A stretch of DNA of 64,000 nt from Roseomonas sp. OT10 (GTDB taxonomy: Bacteria > Pseudomonadota > Alphaproteobacteria > Acetobacterales > Acetobacteraceae), in NCBI RefSeq assembly GCF_020991085.1, contig NZ_CP087719.1, positions 5,131,001 through 5,195,000 of the forward strand, written 5' to 3'. The position numbers were made by a program, and so were the translations under genes. The notes under the pieces are model-generated. The model did no database searches and was not told where the DNA came from. It saw only the letters and a list, made by a program, of their open reading frames with translations. This document shows, piece by piece, positions 32,153 to 41,445 of the stretch; positions within the stretch are counted from its first letter, which is position 1; each line of letters begins with the position of its first letter.

Positions 32153-33726
32153 GCGGGCCGCCCGTGCTGGAGGTGCGCGACCTCTCCCTCTCCCTCGGCG
32201 GCCGGGCGCTGGTCCGCGACGTCTCCTTCGCCGTCGCCCCGGGCGAGACCGTCTGCCTGGTCGGGGAGTCCGGCTCCGGCAAGTCGCTGCTCTCGCTGGC
32301 CACGATGGGGCTGCTGCCGGAGCCGATCCGCGTGTCCGGCGGCACGATCCGGCTGAACGGCCAGGAGGTCACGGCGCTGGGGGAGACGGCGCTGGAGGGG
32401 CTGCGTGGCCGCGAGGCGGGGATGGTCTTCCAGGAGCCCCTTTCCGCCCTGAACCCGGTGATGCGGGTGGGCGAGCAGATCCGCGAGGTCTTCGCCACCC
32501 ACGGCGTCGCCGCCGATGCCGCGCGGATCGCGGAGCTGCTGCGGCGCGTCGGCTTCCGCGACCCGGAGCGGATCGCCCGGGGCTACCCGCACCGCCTCTC
32601 GGGCGGGCAGCGCCAGCGGGTGATGATCGCCATGGCCGTGGCGCTGCGTCCGCGCCTCGTCATCGCCGACGAGCCGACCACGGCGCTGGATGTCACCACC
32701 CAGTCCCAGATTCTCGACCTGCTGCGCGACATCCGGCGCGAGCAGGGCAGTGGCCTGCTCTTCGTCACCCATGATTTCGGGGTGGTGGGCGAGATTGCCG
32801 ACCGGGTGGTGGTTCTGCGCGCCGGCGAGGTGGTGGAGCAGGGGCCGGCCGCCGAGGTGCTCGGCGCACCACGGGCCGACTACACCCGGGCCCTGCTGGC
32901 CGCGGTGCCGCGCGGGGAGCCGCGGCCGCGCCGGGCGCTGGATGCTATACCGGCGATCGAACTGGCGGGAGCGCGCAAGACCTACCACCACCGCGCGGGG
33001 CTGCTGGCGCCGCGCCAGGCGCTGGTCGCGCTGGGCGACGTCTCGCTGACGGTGCAGCGCGGCGAGACTCTGGGGGTGATCGGGGAGTCCGGCTCCGGCA
33101 AGTCCACCCTGGCGAAGCTGCTGGTCGGGCTGGTGCTGCCCGAGGCGGGCACGCTGCGGATCGGCGGCACGGATGCGCTGGCGCGGGGCGCCCGGCGCGG
33201 CCTGTACCGGCAGGTGCAGATGGTGTTCCAGGACCCCTATGCCTCGCTGAACCCGCGGCGGCGGGTGCTGGACATCCTCGTCGAGGCGCCGCTCGCCGCC
33301 GGCATTCCCGCTGCCGTCGCGCGGGAGGAGGCGCTGGCCATGCTGCACCGGGTCGGCCTGCCCGAGGACGCGGCGCGGCGCTTCCCGCACGAATTCTCGG
33401 GGGGCCAGCGGCAGCGCATCGCCATCGCCCGGGCGCTGGCGGTGCGCCCCGCCGTGCTGGTGGCGGACGAACCCGTCTCGGCGCTCGACGTCTCCGTGCA
33501 GCGCCAGATCCTGGAGCTCCTGCGCGGCATCCAGGCGGAGCTGGGGCTGACCATGGTCTTCATCACCCACGACCTGCGCGTCGCGGCGGAGCTCTGCGAC
33601 CGGTTGGCGATCATGCGGGAGGGGAAGGTGGTGGAATACGGCTGGACGGGGGAGGTGATGCGCCGTCCGCGGGATGCCTACACGCGCAGGCTGCTGGCCT
33701 CGATCCCCGGCAGGGCAGCGGCATGA
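32149..33726 (+). CDS. Fused double ATP-binding protein (DppD-DppF type)
   Basis: The 525-residue single chain has two complete nucleotide-binding domains. Domain 1 has GESGSGKS (about 39), LSGGQRQR (about 149) and VIADEPTTALDV. Domain 2 has GESGSGKST (about 312), VFQDPYASLNPRRR, FSGGQRQR (about 415) and VLVADEPVSALD. A short proline/arginine-rich linker around residue 265 joins them. The fusion replaces the two separate ATPases seen in the operon at 15322-17291. The iron-sulphur-type cysteine extension is absent. It powers the permeases at 30357 and 31334. Confidence 0.95.
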   Translation: MSGPPVLEVRDLSLSLGGRALVRDVSFAVAPGETVCLVGESGSGKSLLSLATMGLLPEPIRVSGGTIRLNGQEVTALGETALEGLRGREAGMVFQEPLSALNPVMRVGEQIREVFATHGVAADAARIAELLRRVGFRDPERIARGYPHRLSGGQRQRVMIAMAVALRPRLVIADEPTTALDVTTQSQILDLLRDIRREQGSGLLFVTHDFGVVGEIADRVVVLRAGEVVEQGPAAEVLGAPRADYTRALLAAVPRGEPRPRRALDAIPAIELAGARKTYHHRAGLLAPRQALVALGDVSLTVQRGETLGVIGESGSGKSTLAKLLVGLVLPEAGTLRIGGTDALARGARRGLYRQVQMVFQDPYASLNPRRRVLDILVEAPLAAGIPAAVAREEALAMLHRVGLPEDAARRFPHEFSGGQRQRIAIARALAVRPAVLVADEPVSALDVSVQRQILELLRGIQAELGLTMVFITHDLRVAAELCDRLAIMREGKVVEYGWTGEVMRRPRDAYTRRLLASIPGRAAA

Positions 33727-35237
33727 GATCGGATGCGCTGACCCGGCGGCCGCCCGCGCCGCCGGCCGGCCCCGCCCCGCGCATTGCCGTCGGGCGGCTG
33801 TGGCAGGAGACCAATTCCTTCAACCCGCTGCCCACGACGCGCGAGGACTTCCAGGTGGAGGTGGGCGAGGCGATGATCGCCGCCTATGCCGGCTCGGCCA
33901 CGCCGCTGGGCGGCATCCTGGCGCGGCTCGGGGCGCTGGGCGCGTCGGCGGTGCCGGTGCTGGCGGCCAAGGCGCGGCCGGGCGGGCCGATCGAGCCGGG
34001 CTGGATGGCGGAGCTGCTCGACCGGATGGTGTCGGGGATCGTCGCCGCCGCGCCGGACGGCGTCTGCCTGGAGCTGCACGGCTCGATGGCCGCTGCCACA
34101 GGGGCCGTCCCGGAGCTGGACGACGTGGAGGGCACGCTGCTCGCCCGGCTGCGCGCCGCACTCGGTCCGGACACGCCCATCGTCGCGGTGCTGGACCTGC
34201 ACGGGCACGTCACCGCGACCATGGTGGCGGCGGCCAGCTTCCTGACCGGCTACCGCACCCATCCGCATGCCGACATGGTGGAGACGGGCGAGCGCGCCGC
34301 CTCCGTCCTGATGGCCATGCTGGCCGAGGGGCTGCGGCCGCTGGCGGCGCGCCGCTCCCTGCCCTTCCTGGCGCTGTCGAACGACGAGACGAGCATGCCG
34401 CCGATGCGGCGGCTGCGCGGCTTGCAGGAGACGCTGCCCGGCTGCCGGGACCCGCGCTTCCTCGACCTCTCCCTGTTCAACGTCCACCCCTTCCTGGACC
34501 TGCCGGGCATGGGGCAGGTGGTGCTGGCCTATGCCGAGGATGGCGGGCTGGCGGAGGCGGTGGCGGAGGAGATCGCCGCCGCCTTCTGGGCCGCGCGGGG
34601 GGAGTTCGCGGGGGCCTCGCCGGCCATGGCGGAGGTCTTCGCCGCCATCGCCGAATCCCCCGGCCGCCCGGCCGCCATCGGGGACGAGGGCGACAGCGTC
34701 CTGGCCGGCACGCCAGGCGATTCCCTGGCCCTGGCCCGCTTCGCCGCAGAGCATCACCCCGGCCTGCGCGGTCTCGCCCCGGTCTACGATCCGGCGGCCG
34801 TGGGGGCCGCGCAGGCAGCGGGGGTCGGGGCCTGGCTGGAGCTGGCCCTGGGGGGCGGCATCACCCCCGGGTTGGAGCCCTGGCGCCTCCCGGTGGTGGT
34901 GGAGCGGCTGACCGCGGGGCGCTTCGCCAATACCGGCGCCTACATGACCGGCGTGGTCAACGATCATGGCCCCAGCGCGGTGCTGCGGCACGGCGCGCTG
35001 CGCCTGCTCGCCACCAGCCGGGCGCCCTCGGCCACCGACCCTGCCCTGGCCACCGAGGCGGGGCTGTTGCTCGCCGATCTCGATTTCCTCGTGGCCAAGT
35101 CCGGCAACCACTTCCGCCTGTCCTTCGCGTCGGAATGCCGCTGCCTGGTCGCGGCGACGCCCGGCCTCTCCGCGCGCGCGGTCGGATTCCTGCGGCACCG
35201 GCGCGGGCGGCCACTCTTTCCCATCGACCCGCTCTGA
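33723..35237 (+). CDS. M81-family metallopeptidase (MlrC-like)
   Basis: The 504-residue protein overlaps the ATPase stop (ATGA at 33723). The MlrC-type N-terminal segment IAVGRLWQETNSFNPLPTTR, LDLHGHVT (about 156, Asp and His ligands) and GYRTHPHADMVETG (about 174-187, His and Asp ligands) are intact, as is DETSMPPMRRLRG. MlrC was described as a zinc enzyme hydrolysing linear microcystin fragments. Environmental relatives sit beside peptide transporters, as here. The natural substrate is probably a modified or D-amino-acid peptide delivered by this cluster's transporter. No signal peptide is evident, so action is cytoplasmic. Confidence 0.92.
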   Translation: MRSDALTRRPPAPPAGPAPRIAVGRLWQETNSFNPLPTTREDFQVEVGEAMIAAYAGSATPLGGILARLGALGASAVPVLAAKARPGGPIEPGWMAELLDRMVSGIVAAAPDGVCLELHGSMAAATGAVPELDDVEGTLLARLRAALGPDTPIVAVLDLHGHVTATMVAAASFLTGYRTHPHADMVETGERAASVLMAMLAEGLRPLAARRSLPFLALSNDETSMPPMRRLRGLQETLPGCRDPRFLDLSLFNVHPFLDLPGMGQVVLAYAEDGGLAEAVAEEIAAAFWAARGEFAGASPAMAEVFAAIAESPGRPAAIGDEGDSVLAGTPGDSLALARFAAEHHPGLRGLAPVYDPAAVGAAQAAGVGAWLELALGGGITPGLEPWRLPVVVERLTAGRFANTGAYMTGVVNDHGPSAVLRHGALRLLATSRAPSATDPALATEAGLLLADLDFLVAKSGNHFRLSFASECRCLVAATPGLSARAVGFLRHRRGRPLFPIDPL

Positions 35238-35283
35238 CGGCAGGCCCTGAGGGGGCCCGCCGCGGCGGCTTGGAGACGGTTTC

Positions 35284-36534
35284 ATGGCACATCTGGTCGG
35301 CGGCATCTCCAGCGGCGCACGCGGCCTGCCGGAGTTGGACGGCGAAGGCTTCCTCGTCTCCCGCTCCGAGGGGCCCTGGGTCTGGGATGGCGCCGGCCGC
35401 CGTTACGTCGACACCGCGCTGGGGTTCGGTGCCACCGTGCTGGGCCATGCCCCGCCCGCCGTCTGCGCGGCGGTGCGCGAGGCCATCGACCGCGGGCCGA
35501 TGCCGGCCTTCCCGCACGCGCTGGAGGAGGCCGCCGCCGCGGCCCTGACCGCGCAGACCGGGCCGCTGGATCGCGCGGTCTTCACCAACACCGGCAGCGA
35601 GGCCGTCCACCTCGCCTGCCGCGTCGCGCGCGCGGCGACGGGGCGCGGCACCATCGCCAAGTTCGCCGCCGGCTACGACGGCTGGTACGACGAGGTGGCC
35701 TTCGGCAATGCCGGCAGCCCGGAGGCGCTGATGCAGGCCAATGCCCGGCCGCAGCGCCAGCGCACCGTGCTGCTGCGCTTCAACGACCTCGACGACGCCC
35801 GGCGGTTGTTCGAGGAGAACGGCGACATCGCCGCGCTCGTGATTGAGCCGGTCCTGGCCAATGCCGGCTGCATCCCGCCGGCCCCGGGCTACCTGGCGGC
35901 CCTGGCGGCCCTGGCGCGGTCCAGCGGCGCGATGGTGATTGCCGACGAGGTGCTGATGGGCTTCCGGCTGCAGGCGGGGCTGACCAGCCCGCTGCTGGGG
36001 GTGACGCCGGACCTGGCGACCGTCGGCAAGGCGATCGGCAGCGGCTTCGCCGTCGCGGCGGTGCTGGGAACCGAGGCGGCGATGGCGCCGCTGACGGAAG
36101 GGCGCGTCCCGCGGGCGGGCACCTACAGCGGCAATCCCGTCGCCTGTGCGGCGGTCTGCGCGACGATGGCCCTGCTGCGCGGGATGGACTACGCGGCGCT
36201 GCTGCGCGACGGGGACCGGCTGCGCCAGGGGATCGAGGCGGAGTTCGCCGCGGCGGGCCTGCCGGTCTGCACCAGCGGGTACGGCAACGTCTTCACCCTG
36301 TGGCGCGGCAGCGAGCCGCCCGGAACCTACGCGGACGCCCTGGCCCGCATCGACCACGGCTTCAACCGGCTGATGCACGACGCGCTGCGCCGGGAAGGCG
36401 TGGTCTCCATGGCCGTGCCCTTCGGCCGCCACTACCTCTCCGCCACGCATCCGGGCGAGGCCCTCGACCGGCTGGATGAAGCGTTCCGCGTCTGCGCCAG
36501 GCGCATCGGCGACGTGCCGCAGATGCTGAACTGA
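35284..36534 (+). CDS. Class-III PLP aminotransferase (glutamate-1-semialdehyde aminomutase-like)
   Basis: The 416-residue protein has the fold-type I features FTNTGSEAVHLACRVARAAT, FAAGYDGWYDE, VIEPVLANAGCIPPAPGYL, VIADEVLMGFR (PLP-binding Asp) and TVGKAIGSGF (Schiff-base Lys, about 248), then GTYSGNPVACAA. The general pattern resembles HemL and related aminomutases, but it is encoded with a peptide transporter and M81 peptidase. A catabolic transaminase or amino-acid aminomutase role is therefore more likely than haem synthesis. It lies 46 bases after the peptidase gene and is the last gene of the cluster. Confidence 0.92.
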   Translation: MAHLVGGISSGARGLPELDGEGFLVSRSEGPWVWDGAGRRYVDTALGFGATVLGHAPPAVCAAVREAIDRGPMPAFPHALEEAAAAALTAQTGPLDRAVFTNTGSEAVHLACRVARAATGRGTIAKFAAGYDGWYDEVAFGNAGSPEALMQANARPQRQRTVLLRFNDLDDARRLFEENGDIAALVIEPVLANAGCIPPAPGYLAALAALARSSGAMVIADEVLMGFRLQAGLTSPLLGVTPDLATVGKAIGSGFAVAAVLGTEAAMAPLTEGRVPRAGTYSGNPVACAAVCATMALLRGMDYAALLRDGDRLRQGIEAEFAAAGLPVCTSGYGNVFTLWRGSEPPGTYADALARIDHGFNRLMHDALRREGVVSMAVPFGRHYLSATHPGEALDRLDEAFRVCARRIGDVPQMLN

Positions 36535-36744
36535 CGGAGGCACGCCGTCGCCCCTCGGCCGGTGGCGCGCGCGTGGATGGCGCCGGACGCGGCGGGGCGG
36601 GGCCTGCATCCGGCCTTGCGGGATCGGCTCCGGCAGGGTCGAACCCGAAGGCGCGGCACAGGCACGGCGGCCTGCTGGCCAGCATCTGCTGGCTGTCCCC
36701 AGGCGTCCAACCCCCGACGCCCTGGAGCAGGCCCGCGGCAGCCC
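36535..36744. other. Convergent intergenic stretch, nothing identified
   Basis: These 210 bases lie between the stop codons of the aminotransferase (+) and LrgB (-) genes. They are GC-rich with no supported ORF, no T-rich hairpin and no repeat that I can recognise. Confidence 0.4.
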
Positions 36745-37470
36745 CTAGGGGCCCGCGAACAGCCGCCACAGCAGCGGCAGCAGCAGGGCGCTGGCGAGGG
36801 CGTTCAGCCCCATCGCCAGGCCGCTGAAGGCCCCTGCGACGATGTTCACCGACAGGGCGCGTGCCGTGCCGATCCCGTGCGAGGCGGTGCCGATGGCCAG
36901 CCCGCGGGCGCGCCAGTCCTTCACCCCGGCGAGGTCGAGCACCAGCGGCCCCAGGGCGGCACCGACGATGCCGGAGAGGATCACCACCGTCGCCGTCAGG
37001 GCCGGCAGCCCGCCCAGCCGCTCGGAGATGCCCATGGCCACCGGCGTCGTCACCGAGCGCGGCGCGAGCGAGGCGGTGACCTCCGGCGAGGCGCCCAGGG
37101 CGAGGGCGATGCCGATCCCCGCGGCCGAGGCGAAGAGCCCGCCGCCGCAGACCGCCAGCACCGCCGCCGGGAAGGAACTGCGCACGGCGCTCCACTGCCG
37201 GTGCAGCGGCACCGCCAGGGCGACGGTGGCCGGGCCCAGCAGGAAGTGGACGAACTGCGCGCCCTGGAAATAGGCCCGGTACTCCACCCCGCCCAGCAGC
37301 AGCCCGCCGGCCAGCAGGGCCACGGCGAAGAGCACGGGATTGGCCAGCGGATGGCGCCCCAGCCGCCGTTGCAGCCGAAGCGCGCCGAGCCAGGCGGCAA
37401 GGGTCACCGTCAGCGCCGCCAGCGGCTCCCGCGCCAGATAGACCCAGATCTCGGTCAGCTCGCCGCCCAC
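36745..37470 (-). CDS. lrgB: LrgB/CidB-family membrane protein
   Basis: About 241 residues from GTG 37470, four bases after the LrgA stop codon. The protein has roughly seven membrane segments and the LrgB-conserved stretches HFLLGPATVALAVPLHRQW, APRSVTTPVAMGISERLGG and GTASHGIGTARAL. LrgA/LrgB pairs are implicated in murein hydrolase export control, and plant and bacterial homologues in glycolate/pyruvate movement. The frame is open further upstream, but only inside lrgA. Confidence 0.92.
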   Translation of the reverse strand: MGGELTEIWVYLAREPLAALTVTLAAWLGALRLQRRLGRHPLANPVLFAVALLAGGLLLGGVEYRAYFQGAQFVHFLLGPATVALAVPLHRQWSAVRSSFPAAVLAVCGGGLFASAAGIGIALALGASPEVTASLAPRSVTTPVAMGISERLGGLPALTATVVILSGIVGAALGPLVLDLAGVKDWRARGLAIGTASHGIGTARALSVNIVAGAFSGLAMGLNALASALLLPLLWRLFAGP

Positions 37471-37474
37471 GGCG

Positions 37475-37828
37475 TCAGCCCAGCCGGCGCAGCAGGGCCT
37501 GGGCGAGCCGCCCGGTGACGGCGATCGCCAGCAGCGTCCCCGCCAGGATGGCCAGGCTGATCGGCGCCCATTCCCGGGCCAGCAGCGGCAGGTAGAGCAC
37601 CACGCCGACCCCGGCCGGGATGAAGAGCAGGCCGAGGTTGCCCAGCAGCGCATCCGCCACCTGGCCCAGCGCCTGGGGCGGGGGCCGCTCCTCGCCGTGG
37701 CGCAGCAGCAGCCAGGCGAAGAGCAGCACCATGCCGATCACCGGCCCCGGTACCGGCAAATGCAGCAGCCGCCCCAGGATCTCGCCCGCGAGCTGGCAGG
37801 CCAGAAGGCCCGTGATGGCTCCGATCAT
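37475..37828 (-). CDS. lrgA: CidA/LrgA-family membrane protein
   Basis: The 117-residue protein starts MIGAITGLLACQLAGEILGR at 37828 with GGAGAG upstream. Four membrane helices are evident, and the conserved PVPGPVIGMVLLFAWL and LGNLGLLFIPAGVGVV motifs are those of the holin-like CidA/LrgA family. It is followed by LrgB with a 4-base gap, the usual two-gene operon. Confidence 0.93.
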   Translation of the reverse strand: MIGAITGLLACQLAGEILGRLLHLPVPGPVIGMVLLFAWLLLRHGEERPPPQALGQVADALLGNLGLLFIPAGVGVVLYLPLLAREWAPISLAILAGTLLAIAVTGRLAQALLRRLG

Positions 37829-38027
37829 GTCGCGCTCTCCTTGCAGGTCCCGGCTCCCTTCCTGTAGCCGGCCGGCGGCAGCGGGGAAGAGGCCGCGATC
37901 CTGGCGCGGCGGCCCAGGCCGGGGCCGCGCCGCCCGGCGACGATGCGCCGGCCGCCGGCGGAGACGCCGGCCCCGTTGCTCCGATCCCGTGGGCACCGAT
38001 CCCCTGGGCAGCCGCCCCCCGGGGGGG

Positions 38028-38594
38028 TCAGCCCCGTGGCGCCCTGTCCTGCAGCGGCAGCATGCGGTCCAGCAGCCCGTCGCGGCGCACCGCGACATGC
38101 CAGGCCGTGCCCAGGATGTGCAGGATCACCAGGCCATAGACCGCGAACTGCAGGGCGACGTGGATCCGGTTGCCGATGACCCCCAGCACGTCGTTGCGCG
38201 GCAGGCCGGGCAGGTCGAACAGGCGGAAGAAGGGCACGGGCTGGCCGTTCCCCGCCATCAGGTAGCCGGTGACCGGCATGGCCAGCAGCACGAGGTACAG
38301 CCCCCAGTGGGTGCCCCAGGCCAGCGCCCGCAGCACCGGCCCCTCGCCGGCCGGCCCGGGCGGCGGCGGGTGGGAGAGGCGCCAGGCGATCCGCGCGACC
38401 ACCAGGAGGAACAGGGAGATGCCGCAGGATTCGTGCAGCAGGTACCAGAAGACCCGCACCGGCCCTTCCGGGAAGTTCTCCGCCACCCAGACGAAGGGCA
38501 GCAGCAGGAACAGCACCGCCGTGCTGACCCAGTGCAGCAGCTGCGCCACCCCCGAGTAGCGTGGGGCCGCCCCGGGAGCGCCCGCTGACACCAT
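38028..38594 (-). CDS. Cytochrome b561 family protein
   Basis: The 188-residue protein has four membrane helices. Candidate haem-ligating histidines are in AQLLHWVSTA, LLHESCGISLFLLV, NRIHVALQF and ILHILGTAWHV, the pattern of bacterial di-haem b561 proteins that pass electrons from quinol in the inner membrane. GPVRVFWYLLHES and MLPLQDRAP are typical b561 features. It stands alone, divergent from the glycosyltransferase gene across 95 bases. Confidence 0.9.
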   Translation of the reverse strand: MVSAGAPGAAPRYSGVAQLLHWVSTAVLFLLLPFVWVAENFPEGPVRVFWYLLHESCGISLFLLVVARIAWRLSHPPPPGPAGEGPVLRALAWGTHWGLYLVLLAMPVTGYLMAGNGQPVPFFRLFDLPGLPRNDVLGVIGNRIHVALQFAVYGLVILHILGTAWHVAVRRDGLLDRMLPLQDRAPRG

Positions 38595-38689
38595 CGCCCT
38601 TCCTCCTCGCGCACCCCGGCCGCGCCGCGGCCTCTCGCCGGCCGGCCCCGCCCCTGATATGCGGTTCCGCCGCGATCCGGGGAGGGTGA

Positions 38690-39571
38690 ATGGACAGGCC
38701 GTCGGTCAGCGTCCTCACCCCGGTGAAAGGACGCGAGCGGCATCTCCGCCGCCTCCTGGCCGGGCTGGCGCGCGGCACGCGGCGCCCGGACCGCGCCGTG
38801 GTGGTGGACATGGGCGAGGCGCCGCCGGCCCTGCCGCCCTGTCCCTTCCCCGTCACGCACCACCGCATGCCCTCGCCCGGCCTGCCGCTCGCCGCCGCGC
38901 GCAACGCCGCCGCCCGGCTGGCGGGCACGCCGCTGCTGGTCTTCCTGGACGTGGACTGCATCCCCGCCGCGAACCTGGTGGAGGCGCTGGCGGCCGCGGC
39001 CCAGGCCGAGGATGCGCTGGTCTGCTGCGAGATCCGCTACCTGCCCGCCGCCGCCCTGCCGCCGGAGGAGGACGCGCCCCTGCCGCCGGAGGCCGCGCTG
39101 CTGGCCGCCGGCCGGCCTCATCGCGACCGGCCCTTCCCCGCCTCGGGCCGGCGGGAGGAGGCGAATGCCGGGTTGTTCTGGTCCCTGGCCTTCGCCGTGC
39201 GCCGCGCCACCTTCGAGCGGATCGGCGGCTTCGACGAGTCCTTCACCGGCTACGGCGCCGAGGACACCGACCTGTCCTTCCGCGCCCGTGCCGCCGGGGT
39301 GCCGCTGCTCCTCACCGGCGACACCCGCGCCTTCCACCAGCACCACACGGTCCGCGACCCGCCGCTGCAGCACTTCGCCGACATCCTGGCCAATGCCCAG
39401 CGCTTCCGCGCGCGGCACGGGCTCTGGCCGATGGATGGATGGCTGCATGCCTTCGCCCGGATGGGGCTGATCGCCCCCCTCCCGGCCGAGGGCGCCAGGA
39501 TCACCATCCTGCGTGCCCCGACCGAGGCGGAGCTGCGCGCGGCGATCTGCCCGCCGGACCGGGTGTACTGA
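38690..39571 (+). CDS. Family 2 glycosyltransferase
   Basis: The 293-residue protein starts MDRPSVSVLTPVKGRERHLR, the GT-A nucleotide-sugar-binding strand. VFLDVDCIPAANLVEAL supplies the DxD metal motif, and GYGAEDTDLSFRARAAG is the conserved acceptor/catalytic ED motif. There is no membrane segment. It may add sugars to a surface polysaccharide together with the convergent pyruvyltransferase-like gene. Confidence 0.92.
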   Translation: MDRPSVSVLTPVKGRERHLRRLLAGLARGTRRPDRAVVVDMGEAPPALPPCPFPVTHHRMPSPGLPLAAARNAAARLAGTPLLVFLDVDCIPAANLVEALAAAAQAEDALVCCEIRYLPAAALPPEEDAPLPPEAALLAAGRPHRDRPFPASGRREEANAGLFWSLAFAVRRATFERIGGFDESFTGYGAEDTDLSFRARAAGVPLLLTGDTRAFHQHHTVRDPPLQHFADILANAQRFRARHGLWPMDGWLHAFARMGLIAPLPAEGARITILRAPTEAELRAAICPPDRVY

Positions 39572-39580
39572 CCCGGGGCC

Positions 39581-39595
39581 CCGCCGTCACGGCGG
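39581..39595. terminator. Shared hairpin between convergent genes
   Basis: CCGCCGT and ACGGCGG are perfect arms around one base. The site lies ten bases after the glycosyltransferase stop and overlaps the end of the convergent pyruvyltransferase gene. It could serve both strands. No T-run follows. Confidence 0.35.
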
Positions 39596-40585
39596 CGGAT
39601 CCTCCAGGCCGATGCAGCCGGAGCCGGCGGGAAGCTGGTTGGCCAGGGTGACGAAGACGCGGCGGAGGCTGTCGTCGCGCATCGGCGAGAGGCCGATGGT
39701 GCGGGTGCCCGCCCCGAGGCCGTGCAGGCAGTTGTGCTTGCGCTGGGAGATCAGCGTGTCCAGGCGGGCGATCAGGCCCTTGAGCCGGCGCGGCGTGACC
39801 TCGGCCGCCCAGAAGGGGCGCTCGGCCAACTGCGGGCAGAGGATCTCCCGGCCCGCCAGGAAGCGGGCGGCGAAGCGGCGGAAGCCGCTGCCGTCATCCT
39901 CCTCGGCCGAATCGACATGCAGGGTGGAGCAGACGGGCAGGACGGCGTGGCCGGGGAAGCGGGCCAGCAGGGCCTCCACGACCGCCGCATCGTGCTCGAG
40001 GCAGCGGCGCATCAGCGGGGTGTCGATGATGGACAGGCCGAGCAGCGGCCGGTCCCCGGGGAGCAGCGCATCGGCCAGGCCGAAATCGGGGGCGATGGCG
40101 CGCTCGGGGTAGCGGGTGACGCCAGGCAGCACCTCGAGCCCCCATTCGGCGACCATGTCCACCGAGCGGTGGTCGCGCACCGTGAAGGAGGCGAGGCCCT
40201 CCAGCACCTCGCGCACCACCGGCGCGGGCCAGCCGGGGCCGGGGGGGATGCGGGCGACGCCGATATTATGGACGTGCAGCTCGGCACCGGCGGCCAGGGC
40301 CTCGGCCATCCAGGGGAAGAAGGTCTCGACATCCGCCCGGGTGCCGATGCCGCCGCCGCCATAGACCACCCGCGCCGGTGCCAGGGCCCGCATCTCCGGC
40401 CCGTTCCGGAAGGTGCCGGCGAGGCCGGGGACGCAGCGGTGCGTCCACGCCGGCTGCACCGAGAAGGCGAAGGCCTCCGCCGCCGGGAATTCCCGCATGG
40501 CCTCGATCAGGCACAGCTCGTCGCCGAGGTTGCCGAAGCCGTAGGCGCCGATGAAGGCCGTCCGCATGGCCTGCCGGGGTGCCAT
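39587..40585 (-). CDS. Polysaccharide pyruvyl transferase family protein
   Basis: The protein has 332 residues from ATG 40585; an alternative start six codons later gives MRTAFIGAYGFGNLGDELCL. The N-terminal GNLGDEL motif, GGGGIGT, FTVRDHRSVDMVAEWG and the late HNCLHGLGAGTRTIGL segment are those of WcaK/CsaB-type pyruvyltransferases, which add ketal pyruvate to cell-surface glycans. It lies 26 bases downstream of the ABC permease genes on the same strand, but functionally it pairs better with the convergent glycosyltransferase. Confidence 0.87.
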   Translation of the reverse strand: MAPRQAMRTAFIGAYGFGNLGDELCLIEAMREFPAAEAFAFSVQPAWTHRCVPGLAGTFRNGPEMRALAPARVVYGGGGIGTRADVETFFPWMAEALAAGAELHVHNIGVARIPPGPGWPAPVVREVLEGLASFTVRDHRSVDMVAEWGLEVLPGVTRYPERAIAPDFGLADALLPGDRPLLGLSIIDTPLMRRCLEHDAAVVEALLARFPGHAVLPVCSTLHVDSAEEDDGSGFRRFAARFLAGREILCPQLAERPFWAAEVTPRRLKGLIARLDTLISQRKHNCLHGLGAGTRTIGLSPMRDDSLRRVFVTLANQLPAGSGCIGLEDPPP

Positions 40586-40611
40586 CCGGGGCGTCGGCGC
40601 GCAAGCCCGGC

Positions 40612-41445
40612 CTACCCCTTCACCGCCCCCGCCGTGAGTCCCGCGATGACGTAGCGCTGCGCCGCGACCACCCCCAGCAGCACGGGCGCGAGCTGCAGCG
40701 TGGCGGCGGCGAAGAGGATGCCCCAGTCCACCCCTTCCACCGTGCTCAGCATCTCGCCGATGACGAGGGGCGAGGTGCGGGCGTCGCGCGTGGTGAAGAC
40801 GAGGGCGAAGATGTACTCGTTCCAGGCATAGACCATCACGAAGAGCGAGGCGGCGATGGCGCCGTTCAGCACCAGCGGGAAGACCACCCGGCGCAGAATC
40901 TGCACAAGGGTGGCGCCGTCCACCAGCGCCGCCTCCTCCAGCTCGCGCGGCACCTGGTCGATGAAGGCGCGCATGATCCAGGTGCCGAGGCTGACGAAGA
41001 AGGCGGCGTAGAGCAGGATCAGCACGAGGTGCGTGTCGCTCAGACGCAGCCAGGAGAAGAGCGGGAAGAGCGGCAGCGTCACGACGATCGGCGGCAGCAT
41101 CCGCACCACCACCATGAAGAAGGCCGAGCCGGTCAGCAGCCGCCCCGAATAGCGCGAATAGACGTAGCCGGCGCAGGTGGAGGCCACCACCGTCAGCGCC
41201 GTGGCGCCCAGCGTGACGATCAGGCTGTTCAGCATGTTGCCGAAGAAGGCGGGCCAGGTCTCCCACAGCCGCGCGTAGTTCTCGAAGGTGGGCGCGAAGA
41301 CCAGACTGGGCGGGATGGCGAAGATGTCGCGCGGCGGCTTGAAGGAGGCGGCGACCACCATCGCGATCGGGAAGACCGACCAGACCACCGCCACCCCCGC
41401 GCCAAGCAGGCGCAGCAGCTTGCCGGGCCAGCGCGGCTCACGCAT
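40612..41445 (-). CDS. ABC transporter permease, carbohydrate type (MalG/UgpE-like)
   Basis: The 277-residue protein has six membrane helices, starting with LLGAGVAVVWSVFPIAMVVA. The EAA loop LEEAALVDGATLVQILRRVV lies at about 180. The pattern is that of CUT1 carbohydrate permeases. It overlaps the partner permease by 8 bases. No ATPase gene is found in this operon. Confidence 0.93.
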   Translation of the reverse strand: MREPRWPGKLLRLLGAGVAVVWSVFPIAMVVAASFKPPRDIFAIPPSLVFAPTFENYARLWETWPAFFGNMLNSLIVTLGATALTVVASTCAGYVYSRYSGRLLTGSAFFMVVVRMLPPIVVTLPLFPLFSWLRLSDTHLVLILLYAAFFVSLGTWIMRAFIDQVPRELEEAALVDGATLVQILRRVVFPLVLNGAIAASLFVMVYAWNEYIFALVFTTRDARTSPLVIGEMLSTVEGVDWGILFAAATLQLAPVLLGVVAAQRYVIAGLTAGAVKG

